Assembly (NCBI GenBank): GCA_009739215.1
Contig: VSJF01000001.1
Coordinates: forward strand, 620,001 to 684,000
Direction of reading: 5' to 3'
DNA from: Floccularia luteovirens
Lineage: Eukaryota > Basidiomycota > Agaricomycetes > Agaricales > Squamanitaceae
Length of the DNA stretch: 64,000 nt
Shown: one piece after another, positions 11,027 through 21,689 of the stretch
Layout of the letters: every line of letters begins with the position of its first letter
Position numbering within the stretch: position 1 is the stretch's first letter
Translations under genes and position numbers: made by a program
Notes under the pieces: model-generated
Database searches by the model: none
What the model was told of the DNA's origin: nothing
The model's input: the letters and a program-made list of their open reading frames with translations, nothing else

Positions 11027-11963
11027 AGGATTTGCTAATGTAGGCAGAGGGATAGAATCTGAAATAAAGTTGTAATTGAACAAGGAAGGTAGTGAGTTTT
11101 CAAGGGTTATTCTCATTGAAAGAGTCAGAGTCTCAGACCTTAGGCTGGTCTGAGGACAATTTATTAAACATGCAGATGAGGTCATGGATAGCTATAGTGA
11201 GTTTTTCAGCAGGAAAACTACTTCTGCTACTAAGTCTGGAATGTGGATCTAGAGACCAAGGTGTTGCGACAGCAACTATCACGTGAAGGATCACATGATT
11301 CATGTAACGTGATATGTCATATGACCTAGTCATGTGACTCACTCATCATATGCTTTATATGTCACGTGCATTATGACTAAGCATGTTCTTTGATGTTCTA
11401 CAACATTCTACAAAGAACATGTGATCTATGGAACTATCTAGCACGGACCATTATTTACAAATATGCACATACAGTAAAACTGTATATAAGGACCTTGTAC
11501 TTCGTACTATGCCCCTTGTCCAATTTATTGGTAGTAGTCAGTATTAGCCTCTAAGCACAACAAGTAAGCTCCTAAGGTAAGGTAGTTCCACTCCACTGTG
11601 TATAACACAGGGTACTGCTCAACACAAGGTGCAGAGACAGGGAGTTTTATGTTCTGTTCCTTGGTGGTTGGAGCAAAAGGTGCATCGGAGAACTCTGAGG
11701 GAGTTGGTTCTAAATCCAGGACTAGGATCAGTGGCTATTAGGGGTTGTTCTAAAGTAAAAAATTCAGAGGGTGGTAGAGGATGATGTTCCACAGTAAAAA
11801 GAATAAATGATAGAGTTACAGGAGATGTGGAATAGGTGGGTGGTTGGTGATCTTGAGATGATGTAATATGGAGAGGTCCTTCTTGACCTGTGTTTTGTGA
11901 GGTTCTGGAAGTATGAGGGGGCATGCAAATGTAAAAGTTGAACAGATAGTAGTTTGAATATAC
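11027..11963 (-). pseudogene. Ty3/gypsy gag N-terminal relic, split by solo LTR B
   Basis: On the minus strand, 11963-11625 and 11271-11027 read through the LTR insertion as one gag-like segment: ..TPSEFSDAPFAPTTKEQN, PVSAPWSLDPHS, then KLTTFLVQLQLYFRFYPS, the start of the capsid pattern seen in mushroom gypsy elements. Stops are present. The frame match across the solo LTR supports one original reading frame. Confidence 0.6.
11272..11624 (+). repeat. Solo LTR, family B (duplication CAAGG), with an E-box array
   Basis: 353 bp from TGTTGCGACAGC to CTGCTCAACA with identical caagg at 11267-11271 and 11625-11629. It carries CANNTG palindromes: TCACGTGA 11279-11286, TCACATGA 11291-11298, GTCATATGAC 11316-11325, GTCATGTGAC 11329-11338, TCACGTG 11362-11368. 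A TATATAAGGACC box lies near 11493. Confidence 0.93.
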
Positions 11964-12443
11964 TGTCAAGAACTGAGTTTGGAGTCAACTCCATGAACTC
12001 AGAGTTAACACCTGTCAGATGTTAGATATGGCTTCAAAGATATCCATTGCATCCTGCCAACTTCCAATGTCTAATTTACAAATGCCAAGGTAAATGTCCA
12101 AAGACTGAAGTTGTTATGGGAAGAGGACAGAACTCAAGAGAATAAGAATACAAGTCTTAGTTGATATTCAAACTACAGAACTATATACATCTCTATAGTT
12201 TAAATACTAGTAACAATGTATGAATATCCCCAAGGGTGGTAATATGGGGAGATATATTAAAGGGGACAAAGAAATAATGAAAATGGAAAAAGTGTTTGTT
12301 ACAAATGTTATGTAATACAGAGAACATATATCTGGAAAACAGAGAAAAGGTAAAAGATGATTAAACAAAGTCCAAGATAGACAGAAATATATCCAAGGTA
12401 AGGTTTGGATGTCTGAGATATTGGAGATGTTTAGATCCTGACA
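11964..12443 (+). repeat. Old, CpG-depleted LTR of family G
   Basis: 480 bp from TGTCAAGAACTGAG to AGATCCTGACA, a decayed copy of the 461-bp LTR at 33897. Nearly every CG of the young copy is TG or CA here (for example tatccattgcatcctgccaa versus tgtccgttgcgccctgccga). No target duplication remains. Confidence 0.85.
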
Positions 12444-13289
12444 TCACCACAATATCTCTCTTTTCCCATTGGACAACATAGAGAATATACTAGAAACAAA
12501 AGCAACAAAATAGTTAGTAAAATAAATGCATTATTAGAAAAAAAGTTGAAGAAATAATATGGCCAAATATGGCCTTGGATAACACCTCTGGCTATGAAAG
12601 GGATCCAAGATTTAAGACCTGAAAATAGGCTAAGTATAGGACTTGAAATTCCAGTAAGCTGTACTTAGTCATAGTGCTCAAATAGAAAACCAGTAAGATA
12701 AAGTCATATAAAATATATTAGTAATTATACCAGGTATATATTTATGTAAGGAGTAAGCACAATAGATAGTAAATTTGTCAGTCCTTTGTCTAAATGCATA
12801 CATAAATGGAAGCTGTTGTACAAGGCTCTCTTATATATTTCCTTATTTAGAAGTTTCTTGCCTTATTCTTTAGCAAGAAGGAACCACATAGTATAGATAC
12901 TTGTGGATAAGAAACCACTTTGTCTATATACTAGCAAATAAGGGACCACTTAGTCCAGATACTTGCAGATAAGAGACCACTTAGTCAAGATGCTTACAAA
13001 CAAGGCAGAACTAAGGTTGTTCTAGTTTTGCAATAAAAAAAGACTTATTCAACTACTTATTATCATATACAAATGATTAAAAAAAAATAAATCATATTAT
13101 TAATTAATGAAAATTGAGGTACATACATAGTAGAAAAGGGTAGGTGAGTAGTCAGGAGATTGTAGCCTTGTCAGTAGCCTCATTAGTAGTCTCATCTAGT
13201 AGTTGTAAGCAATAACATTCATCTCAAATCCTTTTGAGCCACATCTTGTCTGAAGTAGCTATGGGGAGAGGGGGAGGGACCTTGCATTT
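12444..13289. other. AT-rich non-coding stretch with a 31-bp tandem repeat
   Basis: No supported gene. Four consecutive 31-bp units start at 12880, 12911, 12942 and 12973 (core ggaccacttagtccagatac), end about 13004 and differ by several bases each. There are no spacers, so it is not CRISPR-like. Confidence 0.7.
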
Positions 13290-15170
13290 TTCATAAATCA
13301 GACCAGAAGAGGAGTAAAATGTCCTGGAAAGAAAAGAACATCAGATCATATCAACTAGGAAAAAAAGGCTTTACTTATTCCAAAATTCAAGAGTATTCTT
13401 TGTCCAATTGTCATTGCCTTTTTGATATTCAAGACTTTTACTACAATGTACTGGACTTATTTGAGCATCCCAGTCTTGCATTCCCCATTGAGCTACCTCA
13501 CTCAAGACAAAATGAGTCTATATGAAATTAGTAAAAGATCAATTATACAAATATAAATCTTACCTGACAAGCAGCATAGGCAATCATTGGAGCTGTTATC
13601 TCCTTTATATCATATTTGATTGCAATTGGCTTCTTAGTAGTATGCTTATCATCATGAGTAATTGTTGATCCAAACAGCATGTACCAAAGTGCCTATAAGA
13701 AGAATGAGTAGAAGTAAAAACACTTAATCAAAATGACATATGCTAATCAGAAAAGTGCCACAACAGAGGCCTTGATAAGGCTCATTGTCATTATGTGATT
13801 CATCATATAGAAACACAGGAAAGTCATTTGCTGTGACTTTAATTAATCTGTCTTTCAATTTAGTGAGGAGACTAGAAAGTGGCATATTAGCAGTAAAATA
13901 TAAGCCAGTATGTGACTTACTTTCCATTATATTTATTGATTAGATTTGCAGGGCATAGTAGACAGCTAGTGTCAGAGTTATTGAAACTACAGTTGCTTTT
14001 GAGAAAGAGAAGAGGAGATGATAATAGGCCATTTTGGTGAAGTATTTCAACTATATCTTTCTTCAGTTTGTTAGTATCTTCTTCTCAAGTCTTTTGTATA
14101 CCACTGGTAATCTTAAAATAATATAATCAGTAATGAGAAACTGTTATCTAACTAACTCACTATTTTGAAAAGTTTGAGAAGAGGTGAGGATGCATATTTG
14201 TCATTTTCATCCATGGCTGCACATAAAGTCTTGATTATGTTGTGAAATCCAGGGACAAGTCAAAGAACATCTTGATATGTATCAGCAAACTCTAGGTCCA
14301 TAGTAGACCTGGAGTTTGTTGTGTCAGCACGATCACATGATGGATTACATAATTCGTCAGGTGATGAGTCACACGTGATATGTCACATGATGTGTCACAT
14401 GACTACACTCACATATGCCCTATGCCCCATGCCTTATGCACGGACCATCATATGTAAATATGTACATATAGCTAGAACTGTATATAAGGACACTCTTATG
14501 CAGAATAGATCCCTTGTCCTATTCTATAGGTAGTAGCTAGTAACTAATCATAAGATGTGAATCTAAGTAAGCACAAGGTAAGATCTTTGAGTTCCTCCAC
14601 TGTGTCTTGCACACATGGCTGCTTAACAGAGTTTGCTGATATGTCTTTTCTTGATACATCTCCATGATTTTTTGTTGTCTGTCATAGTGGTTATAAGCAT
14701 ATATGCATATATATATAATGAAAGCTTACCTATCAATGTCATTGTAAGTATATATGCATATATATAATGATAACAACAACTTACTCAGTGATAGCTTCAT
14801 CCTCTTTATTCTCATCTTCATCCTCTTCATCATTGGACAAGAGTCTGTCAGCATATATTCCACAAGCAAAAATACTATCTATATCAAGCCAAGGATCAAT
14901 AATTCACAGGAAAAGTTTTCCCACAATGTAGTAATCTTTCAAAGGCCCAGAGCTGTAGTAGAGGTAGTTAGTCAAGTCATAGAAACTTGGGGAAAGATAG
15001 CTTACCATTCCTTCCCTTTTATGCTTACAATACTCTTTTCAATAGTCCTGCACAACTATCAAATTGCTATATTGTTATTATTATTTTGTGTCACTAGGGT
15101 CGGAGTTTGGAAAGGTGATGTGAGTGGTAGCTGGGATGTAATAGTAATAGAGGATGGAAGCTGAATGCAT
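13290..15170 (-). pseudogene. Relic of an uncharacterised mushroom gene family (DUF6698-like), split by solo LTR F
   Basis: Reading the minus strand from ~15170, coding-like blocks appear in family order. First is an acidic segment (NDEEDEDENKEDEAITE), then after the LTR FADTYQDVL and LVPGFH, then CLLCPANLINKYNG. An intron-like gap (gtaagt..ctag) follows, then LTKLKDRLIKVTANDFPVFLYDE, ALWYMLFGSTITHDDKHTTK with ITAPMIAYAACQ up to a gtaag donor, and THFVLSEVAQWGMQDWDAQI with WTKNTLEFWNK. The order W/FPxxLYDE, IAYxACQ, FxLSxxxQWGxxDxD and TLxFWN is what I recall of the family named DUF6698; the assignment rests on memory. At least one in-frame TGA (VL*LVPGF) and the LTR make it non-functional. 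Function of the family is unknown to me. Confidence 0.5.
14317..14628 (+). repeat. Solo LTR, family F (duplication GAGTT)
   Basis: 312 bp from TGTTGTGTCAGC to GCTTAACA; identical gagtt at 14312-14316 and 14629-14633. A TATATAAGGACAC box and E-box-like words (TCACATGA, TCACACGTGA) are present. It landed in the right arm of a short palindrome of the host relic. Confidence 0.93.
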
Positions 15171-15499
15171 TGTGGCATGTTGAAGATGATTGAAAAGACT
15201 TGAGATATAGCACAAGGACTTGAAATAGACAATTATTATATCATGAGACCTTTAGAAGCATACTAGTAGCTATAAAAAGTGAACAAGATGACATTACAAG
15301 AAGTCACAAAGAACAGATAATATAGTAAATAGTATAAATTTGTAATAGCAGAACAACATGTAGAACAACATGTACAATTGTAGGTGATATGATAATAGGT
15401 GATGAGATGAAGACAAGATAAGCTGGCATAGGCACAAAAACAAAAAACTAGCATAGTCTAGTATTGAGAAACTTGCAAGTGCACTCTTCACATTTCTTG
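15171..15499. other. AT-rich spacer
   Basis: Between the two minus-strand gene relics. Both strands were examined and nothing recognisable was seen; short ORFs here are AT-rich and repetitive. Confidence 0.5.
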
Positions 15500-15960
15500 A
15501 CTACTCTGGACATGTATTTTGAGAACCAGAGGGAATATTTCCAAGCATTAGAAGTCCGTAGTTGAGCAGTACCCTCCAGACACTTCTTAAGATATCCTTG
15601 GTACCACATTTCATAGTCCTCTGACCAATACTCAATATAAAGACCTGATTTCTCTCAAGTTGAGGGCTTTGGCCACCAAGAAATGTATGCCATTTGACAG
15701 CCATCTAATTTCCTTTGACCTAAGGTAATAAATGTGAGTCAGGATCCATAACAGTACTAATAGGAAAAACTTACCTGTGTCTACTCTATAAACATCACAT
15801 ATAGTATCTAGCTCATCAGGAGTCAACTGATCATCCCAGTACCCAGGTGATGAAAGGCTCCTGTTCCAAATACATACGCCTTCCTCATAAACATTGTCCA
15901 TCAGCTCAAAGCATATATTCTCTTCTCTCACAATCCCTCTGGCAAGATGAGCAACTAGGC

Positions 15961-16700
15961 TGTTGAGCAGTGCCCTGTATCACACAGTGAAGGAACTATT
16001 CTTACCTTTAGTGCTTACTTTGACTTAGAGACTTAGAACTTAGTACTGACTACTACAAATGAAATTTGACAAAGGACATAAGGTCCAGTAGCTCTACTTA
16101 TATACATAATTGGTGTTTGTACACCTTTGTACAATGGTCCATGCACATATACACTAACATATCATGTGACTACATATGGAACCTTGTAGAAGGTTATAGA
16201 ATGTTTATGAAGGTTATGTGCCATAGAGCATATGAGTGTGAGACATATCTGTTAGAGTGTAAATAGAGTGTATTCACTTGGGGGGAAAGTATGCTATAGA
16301 GGCCTCCTTATATATAATTCAGAAAGGCCTAGACTACTGTTCTAGACTACTCAGGATAGTGCTTCTAGCTTACTCTGACAGCTTCTAGTCTACTTCTGTT
16401 GCTATGATACCAGTGCTTCTAGACTACCCTGAGTGCTTCTAGTCTACCCTGAGTGCTTCTAGGCTACCCTGATAGAAGCACCTCTAGTATCTATATAAGA
16501 CCACTAGTTTCCTACCAGAACTCATTCTTCCTTTCCCCTCCTGTCTACTATTATATACTATACTATTCTATCCTCTTACTATCCTCTATCCTAGTATGTC
16601 TGTATATATAGGAGTAGACTATTGTAACAATGTCATCAGTCATGTGCTCCATCACATGATCAATTATGTAATCAGTCATGTGATTGTTGCTGTTGCAACA
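15961..16700 (-). repeat. Solo LTR, family E (duplication TAGGC), itself split by a family C LTR
   Basis: From TGTTGAGCAG to TGTTGCAACA; without its insert ~355 bp. Identical taggc at 15956-15960 and 16701-16705. It splits the host-gene relic between ATLLAGGL and LVAHLARGIV. It matches 21121-21458 in reverse. Confidence 0.93.
16250..16629 (-). repeat. Solo LTR, family C, inside LTR E (duplication ATATC/ATGTC)
   Basis: 380 bp, TGTTAGAGTG to TTGTAACA. Flanks are atatc (16245-16249) and atgtc (16630-16634), one transition apart. The uninterrupted LTR E sequence at 21121-21458 confirms the junction. Confidence 0.9.
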
Positions 16701-18183
16701 TAGGCCACCAGCTAATAGAGTAGCACAATCATGCACTGTTCTGAGCAAAAAGTTATGTGTGTTTTTGTAAGCTTTGTAGTTGAGAGTGTCTAGTTTGTAT
16801 CCTATAGGCTGGTATCTGAGACCTGAATAATCAGGGAATAAAATGGGGTGGTTCTGCATTTTGAGGGCCACAAATGAAAGTATTGAACACAATGCCTTTG
16901 TTAAGCAATTGCTTAGCAATGAGTGTGAGTTCAGGATCCCAACCTTGCTGGACTATCTCTATGATAGTGGAGGCAGTACAAATTCCAATCTCAATTATGG
17001 GATTGCTTAAGGTTCTTGGACTTAGTATATATATGACCCTGTTCCTGTGATTCAAAATATGGATTCTGATTTTTGATGGAGTTGAAGAGTTGATGTCTGA
17101 TTCACATTGATTGAGATCAAGGAGTTGGGAAGAAATGTTGGATAGCATATTGCTGGATAAGATATGGGCAAAGAATAAGATGAGTTTTACTTGAATCAAC
17201 TTAGAGGGATCAGGAGTTTGCACTGAAGTGGAGGAAGGATGACCATCACCTAGACTACTCATAAACCAAAGGCCAGGTTGGCATATTACTGTGGAGTACA
17301 GCATCCCCAGTTGGGGAGAAGCCAAAGCAGTTGTAGGCTGTGTCTTCTTCCAATGTACTATGTGCCAAGGCAACATCCTCCTGTTCTGTAGCTGGGAGGA
17401 AGCGATTCAAGTTGGCAGCAGAGGAAAACTTTCCCTCACAATCCAAATCATTGATATCATTGGGGAAAAGATTGGTAGGTAGATCTAGGTTAGCAGAAGG
17501 AGAGTCAATAAGGTTCACTATGGTAGGACTAGAGTGGGTGCTGTCATCATCAGAGTTGATAGGGTAGTCATTAGGATCGAATTGGTATACATGTCCTACT
17601 CATCGCGAAACAAATTGTATTGACATTGCCCAGCACTATAAGTGTCAAACATGTCCTTGTAGTTTTTGTGGCCAATGGCTTGCTAGATTTGAAAACTGTC
17701 AATATCCACCCAGTAATATACTCAGGCATCTTTCCTACCAGGAGCTTCATATGATTTAGCATGCCTTTCCTGTTGGAGGTGGGACTGCCTATCCTTTTGG
17801 CTTTCTCTTTCGAGTCTCTCCTTGTTATGTACTTTCTGACATGGAAAGAATTCATGCCAGGTTTGACCTTGTGTCTGGCCAGTACCTCTTTCAACAGAAG
17901 GAAATTTCAGCTAAGAGGCTATGGCAGGTATGGAAGTGGTACTTGCTGGGGGTATCTGATAAGGTTTAGGTGGGGGTGGGACAGTGAGAGGGAAGAGAAA
18001 GGAGGTAGCAGTTAAAACAAGATGGTTGATAATTCAATGGTCAGGTATGAGTTTAAGATCTTTGAGATACTTGTGAATATAGACTAGTCTGTTATTAATT
18101 TGGCCCCAGTCAAGGTATATCAGTATGTTGACTTTAGATAATGACTGTAATAGAAAGATGTAGCTGGTGGGTTCCAACATATC

Positions 18184-18796
18184 TGTTACCATTTAGGGTT
18201 TATACATTGTCATTTACTTGTCTTATCATTTGGGTGTCTGGGTTAGAATACAGTTGGTTGTTGCCTAGTCAGATTTCCCTGGCACGATAGTAGGTTATGC
18301 TACTACACAGGTTACAAACCACCTGTCGGGGTCTCTCTGAGGTCAGTTACTATAGGAGGAGACAGCCAGGCAGTTTCAGGCTATATAGTGTCGTCCAGTG
18401 CCATTATATACAACGATCCTGCCATCCTAGACAAGGGAGAGAGAGTCACTTAGATTGTTATGGAGGTAACAGAGTAATCATTCATGTTAGGAAGTACTCG
18501 AAACTAAGATCAAGCTGAGGCTTCTTGTCTGTAGTTTCATGCTACTTAAATACAAGTATGCTACTTCTAATAATAAACTATTGCGTGCTTGCTCAGTAAG
18601 CTATGAGTCAGCGCAGAGTCATATAGAAGTATCTACAAGTCATTTAGAAGCTGATACAAGTCACTACAAGTTAAGAGAACCAAAATGCAAGTTATATATA
18701 GAATGTGTATGGGAAAGTAATAAACAAGGCAGAAACGCATTGCACATGCGTTCTAAAGTCCAGGGAGATAGTGCATATCCGGATTAATTCATAACA
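18184..18796 (-). repeat. Solo LTR, family I (duplication ATATC)
   Basis: 613 bp, identical in length to 36347-36959 on the plus strand. Identical atatc at 18179-18183 and 18797-18801. It splits the host-gene relic after VIGDISTERVGDILD. Confidence 0.95.
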
Positions 18797-19589
18797 ATAT
18801 CTAGAATATCTCCCACTCTTTCAGTAGATATATCACCAATGACAGAGTTTTCCATAAGGGTGAACCATTTAGGATGGACTCAAGTGTTATTTAGGACTAG
18901 TTTACACCAATCCACTGTAGGTGTATAGGTCTCTTGCCTGTCCAAGATCACAAACATGAATGAGACAGCCACCATAAGAGAGAGAAAGGCGTCTCTTGAA
19001 CATAGACAAACATATGTAGCAGCAGCTTGCATTCTGTAGAACCGCTGGTAGCCATATCTTGTGGGAATATTCCAAAATTGAAAGTATTTGGTAATGGGTC
19101 TGCCCACTATTTTGAGCATGATGTGTGTGATAGTCTGTAAGTTCAATTCTAATGTGATCCAGCTAGTCTTGACCATTGGGATCAAAGAGTAACCAATATC
19201 ATTCCTGTTCAATAGAAATAGTGTTGATGTCATAATCAAGTTGGTCAAACAGAGGTTTGTGATACAGCATTTCTTTGGGCATGAGCATCAGATATGGCAT
19301 GATTTCTAGGACTTCGATATATGATAGGCCATGGTGGTACAATGCTGGCAGGATCTGGGGAAAGTATGACATATTTGAGGGAAGATAATATGCCGCCTTG
19401 CATAATTGTGTATACCTCTCTGTTAATGAGGATGTGTGGGTGTGCATAGGAGAAGATACTTATCTAGAAACAATTATTAGTTGAATAGTGGAAAAATACA
19501 AATGATGGATATACAGTTGTGTATAGTGCTAAAAGACTAGCTTCTAGAGATGTGATAATAGTGGGGGTGATATAGAGGAAGGGGTGATT

Positions 19590-20520
19590 AGGAAGGAGAC
19601 CTAACACCACTTAGTGTAAAACACTGGGTGGTTGAGGAAGAGGAGGAAAGAGGAGAACCACTCAGCATAAAACACCAAGTGGTATGGGAGAGTGGGATGA
19701 ACAAGGGACTAGGAACAAGACACCATAATCACCACTCAATGTAAACACCAAGTGGTAGCTGAATGAAAAAAGGCCATGATCACTACCCAGCAGTAAAACA
19801 CTGGGTGGTTGGGGAAGTGTTGAGCAGCCATATGTGCGTGACACAGTGGAGAGACTCAAGCCTTACCTTGTGCTTACTTAGTTCACACCTTATGGTTAGT
19901 CTTACTACTACTACCTATAGAATAGGACAAGGGATCTATTCTGCATAAGAGTGTCCTTATATATAGTTCTAGCTATATGTACATATTTACATATAAGGGA
20001 TCTATGCATAGGGCATGGGGCATATGTGAGTGTAGTCATGTGACATATCATGTGACATATCATCTGACTCATCACCTGATGAATTATGTAATCCATCATG
20101 TGATTGTGCTGTTGCAATGAGAAGGAGGGGAGGAGGAGAAGGAGGGGGACCACTTAGTATAAAACACTGAGTGGTAGTATAGAGAAGGGAAGAAAGGCAT
20201 AAATTGCCAAGGTGGTTGCTAATATGTGTTGGAGGTTCAAAAGACCCTGAGTGGAGTTAAGAAATTAACTTCAGAAGCTTAATGGAGTTATGACTCATAG
20301 TGGCTTAGGGCCGCTTTAGCTTCTGAAGTTAATTTTGAACCTCTGACACATATTAGTAACCATCTTGGTAACTTGTGCCTTTCTTCCCTTCCCTATACTA
20401 CCACTCAGTATTTTACACTAAGTAGGTCCCTCTCCTCCTTCTCCTTCCCCCCTTCCCCAACCACCCAGTATTTTACACTGGGTGGTGATCATGGCCTCCA
20501 TCCCCCCTAACTGACCTTTT
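19590..20520. repeat. Foldback region with repeated 27-bp hairpins
   Basis: A ~27-bp imperfect palindrome (type accacttagtgtaaaacact plus gggtggt) recurs at about 19603, 19658, 19731, 19782, 20150, 20400 and 20460. Arms around ~20300 (left ~19770-20275 without the LTR, right ~20325-20510) are reverse complements over ~300 bp, including the purine-rich links (ggaggagaaggaggggg) and the word gttaacttcagaagct. No coding potential. A short tandem of cacagtgtgtatgctgtgta (three copies, ~20567-20676) follows. Confidence 0.75.
19818..20119 (-). repeat. Solo LTR, family F, in the foldback left arm (near-duplication GGAAG/AGAAG)
   Basis: About 302 bp, starts TGTTGAGCAG. The end is decayed (ttgcaatg instead of ttgcaaca). 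Flanks ggaag (19813-19817) and agaag (20120-20124) differ by one transition. The right arm of the foldback lacks it, confirming an insertion. Confidence 0.85.
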
Positions 20521-20680
20521 CAAGCAGAGCAGTGACAATACTATGCAAGTGGTGAGTCTTCTTATTTACACAGTGTATATGCTATATAGATATTCCTTTC
20601 TGTCTCCTCATCTACACAGTATGTATGCTGTGTAGGTATTCTTTCTTGTCCTTCACAGTGTGTATGCTGTGTATGCAGTC

Positions 20681-21029
20681 TGTTATAGTGTGAATAGTAT
20701 GTATTCAGTTTGGGGGGAAAGTATGCTACAGAGGCCTCCTTATATATAATACAGGACGGCCTAGACTACTGTTCTAGACTGCTCAGGGTAGTGCTTCTAG
20801 CTTACCCTGACAGCTTCTAGTCTACTGTCTGTTGCTATGAATACCAGTGCTTCTAGACTACCCTGAGTGCTTCTAGTCTACCCTGAGTGCTTCTAGACTA
20901 CCCTGAATAGAAGCACCTCTGGTATCTATATAAGACCACTGGTTTCCAACCAGAACCCATTCTTCCTTTCCCTTCTATTCTACTACTATCTTATACTGTC
21001 TGTACATATAGCAGTAGACTATTGTAACA
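20681..21029 (-). repeat. Solo LTR, family C (duplication CAGTC)
   Basis: 349 bp from TGTTATAGTG to TTGTAACA. Identical cagtc at 20676-20680 and 21030-21034. It carries the 20-bp internal tandem units. The 90 bases between it and LTR E (21030-21120) read on the minus strand as YPSIHLFVKEYDIFDEESVI, a possible scrap of a coding exon. Confidence 0.93.
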
Positions 21030-21120
21030 CAGTCCTTATGTCCTTATGTTCTTCCTCTGGTATAACAGACTCCTCATCAAATATGTCATATTCTTTCACA
21101 AACAAATGAATAGAAGGATA

Positions 21121-21458
21121 TGTTGCAACAGCAACAATCACATGACTGATTACATAATTGATCATGTGATGGAGCACGTGACTGATAACATGTCTCACAC
21201 TCATATGCTTTATGGCATTTCTATAACCTTCTATAAGGTTCTATATGTAGTCATATAATATGTTAGTATATACTTGCATGAACCATTGTACAAAGGTGTA
21301 CAAACACCAATTATGTATATAAGTAGAGCTACTGGACCTTATGTCCTTTGTCAAATTTACTTCATAGTAGTCAGTACTAGCATTAAGTCTCTAAGTCTAA
21401 GTAAGCATAAAGATAAGAATAGTCCTCTTCACTGTGTGATATAGGGTGCTGCTCAATA
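21121..21458 (+). repeat. LTR family E
   Basis: 338 bp from TGTTGCAACAGC to CTGCTCAATA (terminal CA changed to TA). Contains TCACATGA, TCATGTGATG, GCACGTGAC and a TATATAAGTAGAG box. It is the uninterrupted reference for the split copy at 15961. No convincing target duplication. Confidence 0.88.
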
Positions 21459-21689
21459 TTTTTATGTCCATGCAGATACTTGCCCTCCCTCTTCTGAGCC
21501 TTCAGTGTTTTACACTGAATATAGCTCATATCTAATGTTAGTCTGCATATACTACCATAAACCATTTGATAAGAGACACCAACAAAAAAACCACCAATTA
21601 AAGTATCCTTAATGACATAAAACAAAATTTGTTTCTCAACAATAGGTAAGTATTACACTCCATCAATATGATTCATAGCTTAGAAAAAA

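Larger units (their letters stand above)
15500..19450 (-). pseudogene. Relic of a widespread Agaricomycetes gene family of unknown function, split by two LTRs
   Basis: Minus-strand blocks in order: 19447-19199 (ERYTQLCKAAYYLPSNMSYF, LPALYHHGLSYIEVLEIMPY), a frameshift, 19248-18880 (IVGRPITKYFQFW, SRDAFLSLMVAVSFMFVIL), 18879-18797 (VHPKWFTLMENSVIGDIS). LTR I follows, then 18183 down to ~17570 (VYIDWGQINNRL, YLKDLKLIPD, a Pro-rich linker, YYWVDIDSFQI), 17518-17255 (YNCFGFSPTGDAVLHSNMPT), 17150-16830 (ILSPRTLSNPIIEIGICTAS, IVQQGWDPELTLIAKQLL, FNTFICGPQ) and RTVHDCATLLAGG. LTR E comes next, then VAHLARGIV, YWDDQLTPDELDTICDVY, an intron, and ISWWPKPST, EMWYQGYLKKCLEGTAQLRT to ~15500. I know this architecture (..YWDDELT.., SWWPKP.., multiple introns) as a high-copy uncharacterised family in mushroom genomes. 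Stops, frameshifts and the LTRs make this copy dead. Confidence 0.65.

Noticed and set aside
12880..13004. Possible CRISPR-like array of 31-bp units
   Set aside because: Units are directly adjacent with no spacers, diverge from each other, and the host is a eukaryote.
13319..13525. Plus-strand ORF with DFYYNVLDLFEHPS, which resembles part of the same family in the opposite direction
   Set aside because: The minus strand of the same bases gives the better ordered match (SEVAQWGMQDWD..WTKNTLEFWNK) with intron borders; the plus-strand likeness is probably chance.
14754..15164. Plus-strand ORF of 136 codons
   Set aside because: Antisense of the acidic and following segments of the DUF6698-like relic; the minus strand carries the recognisable motifs.
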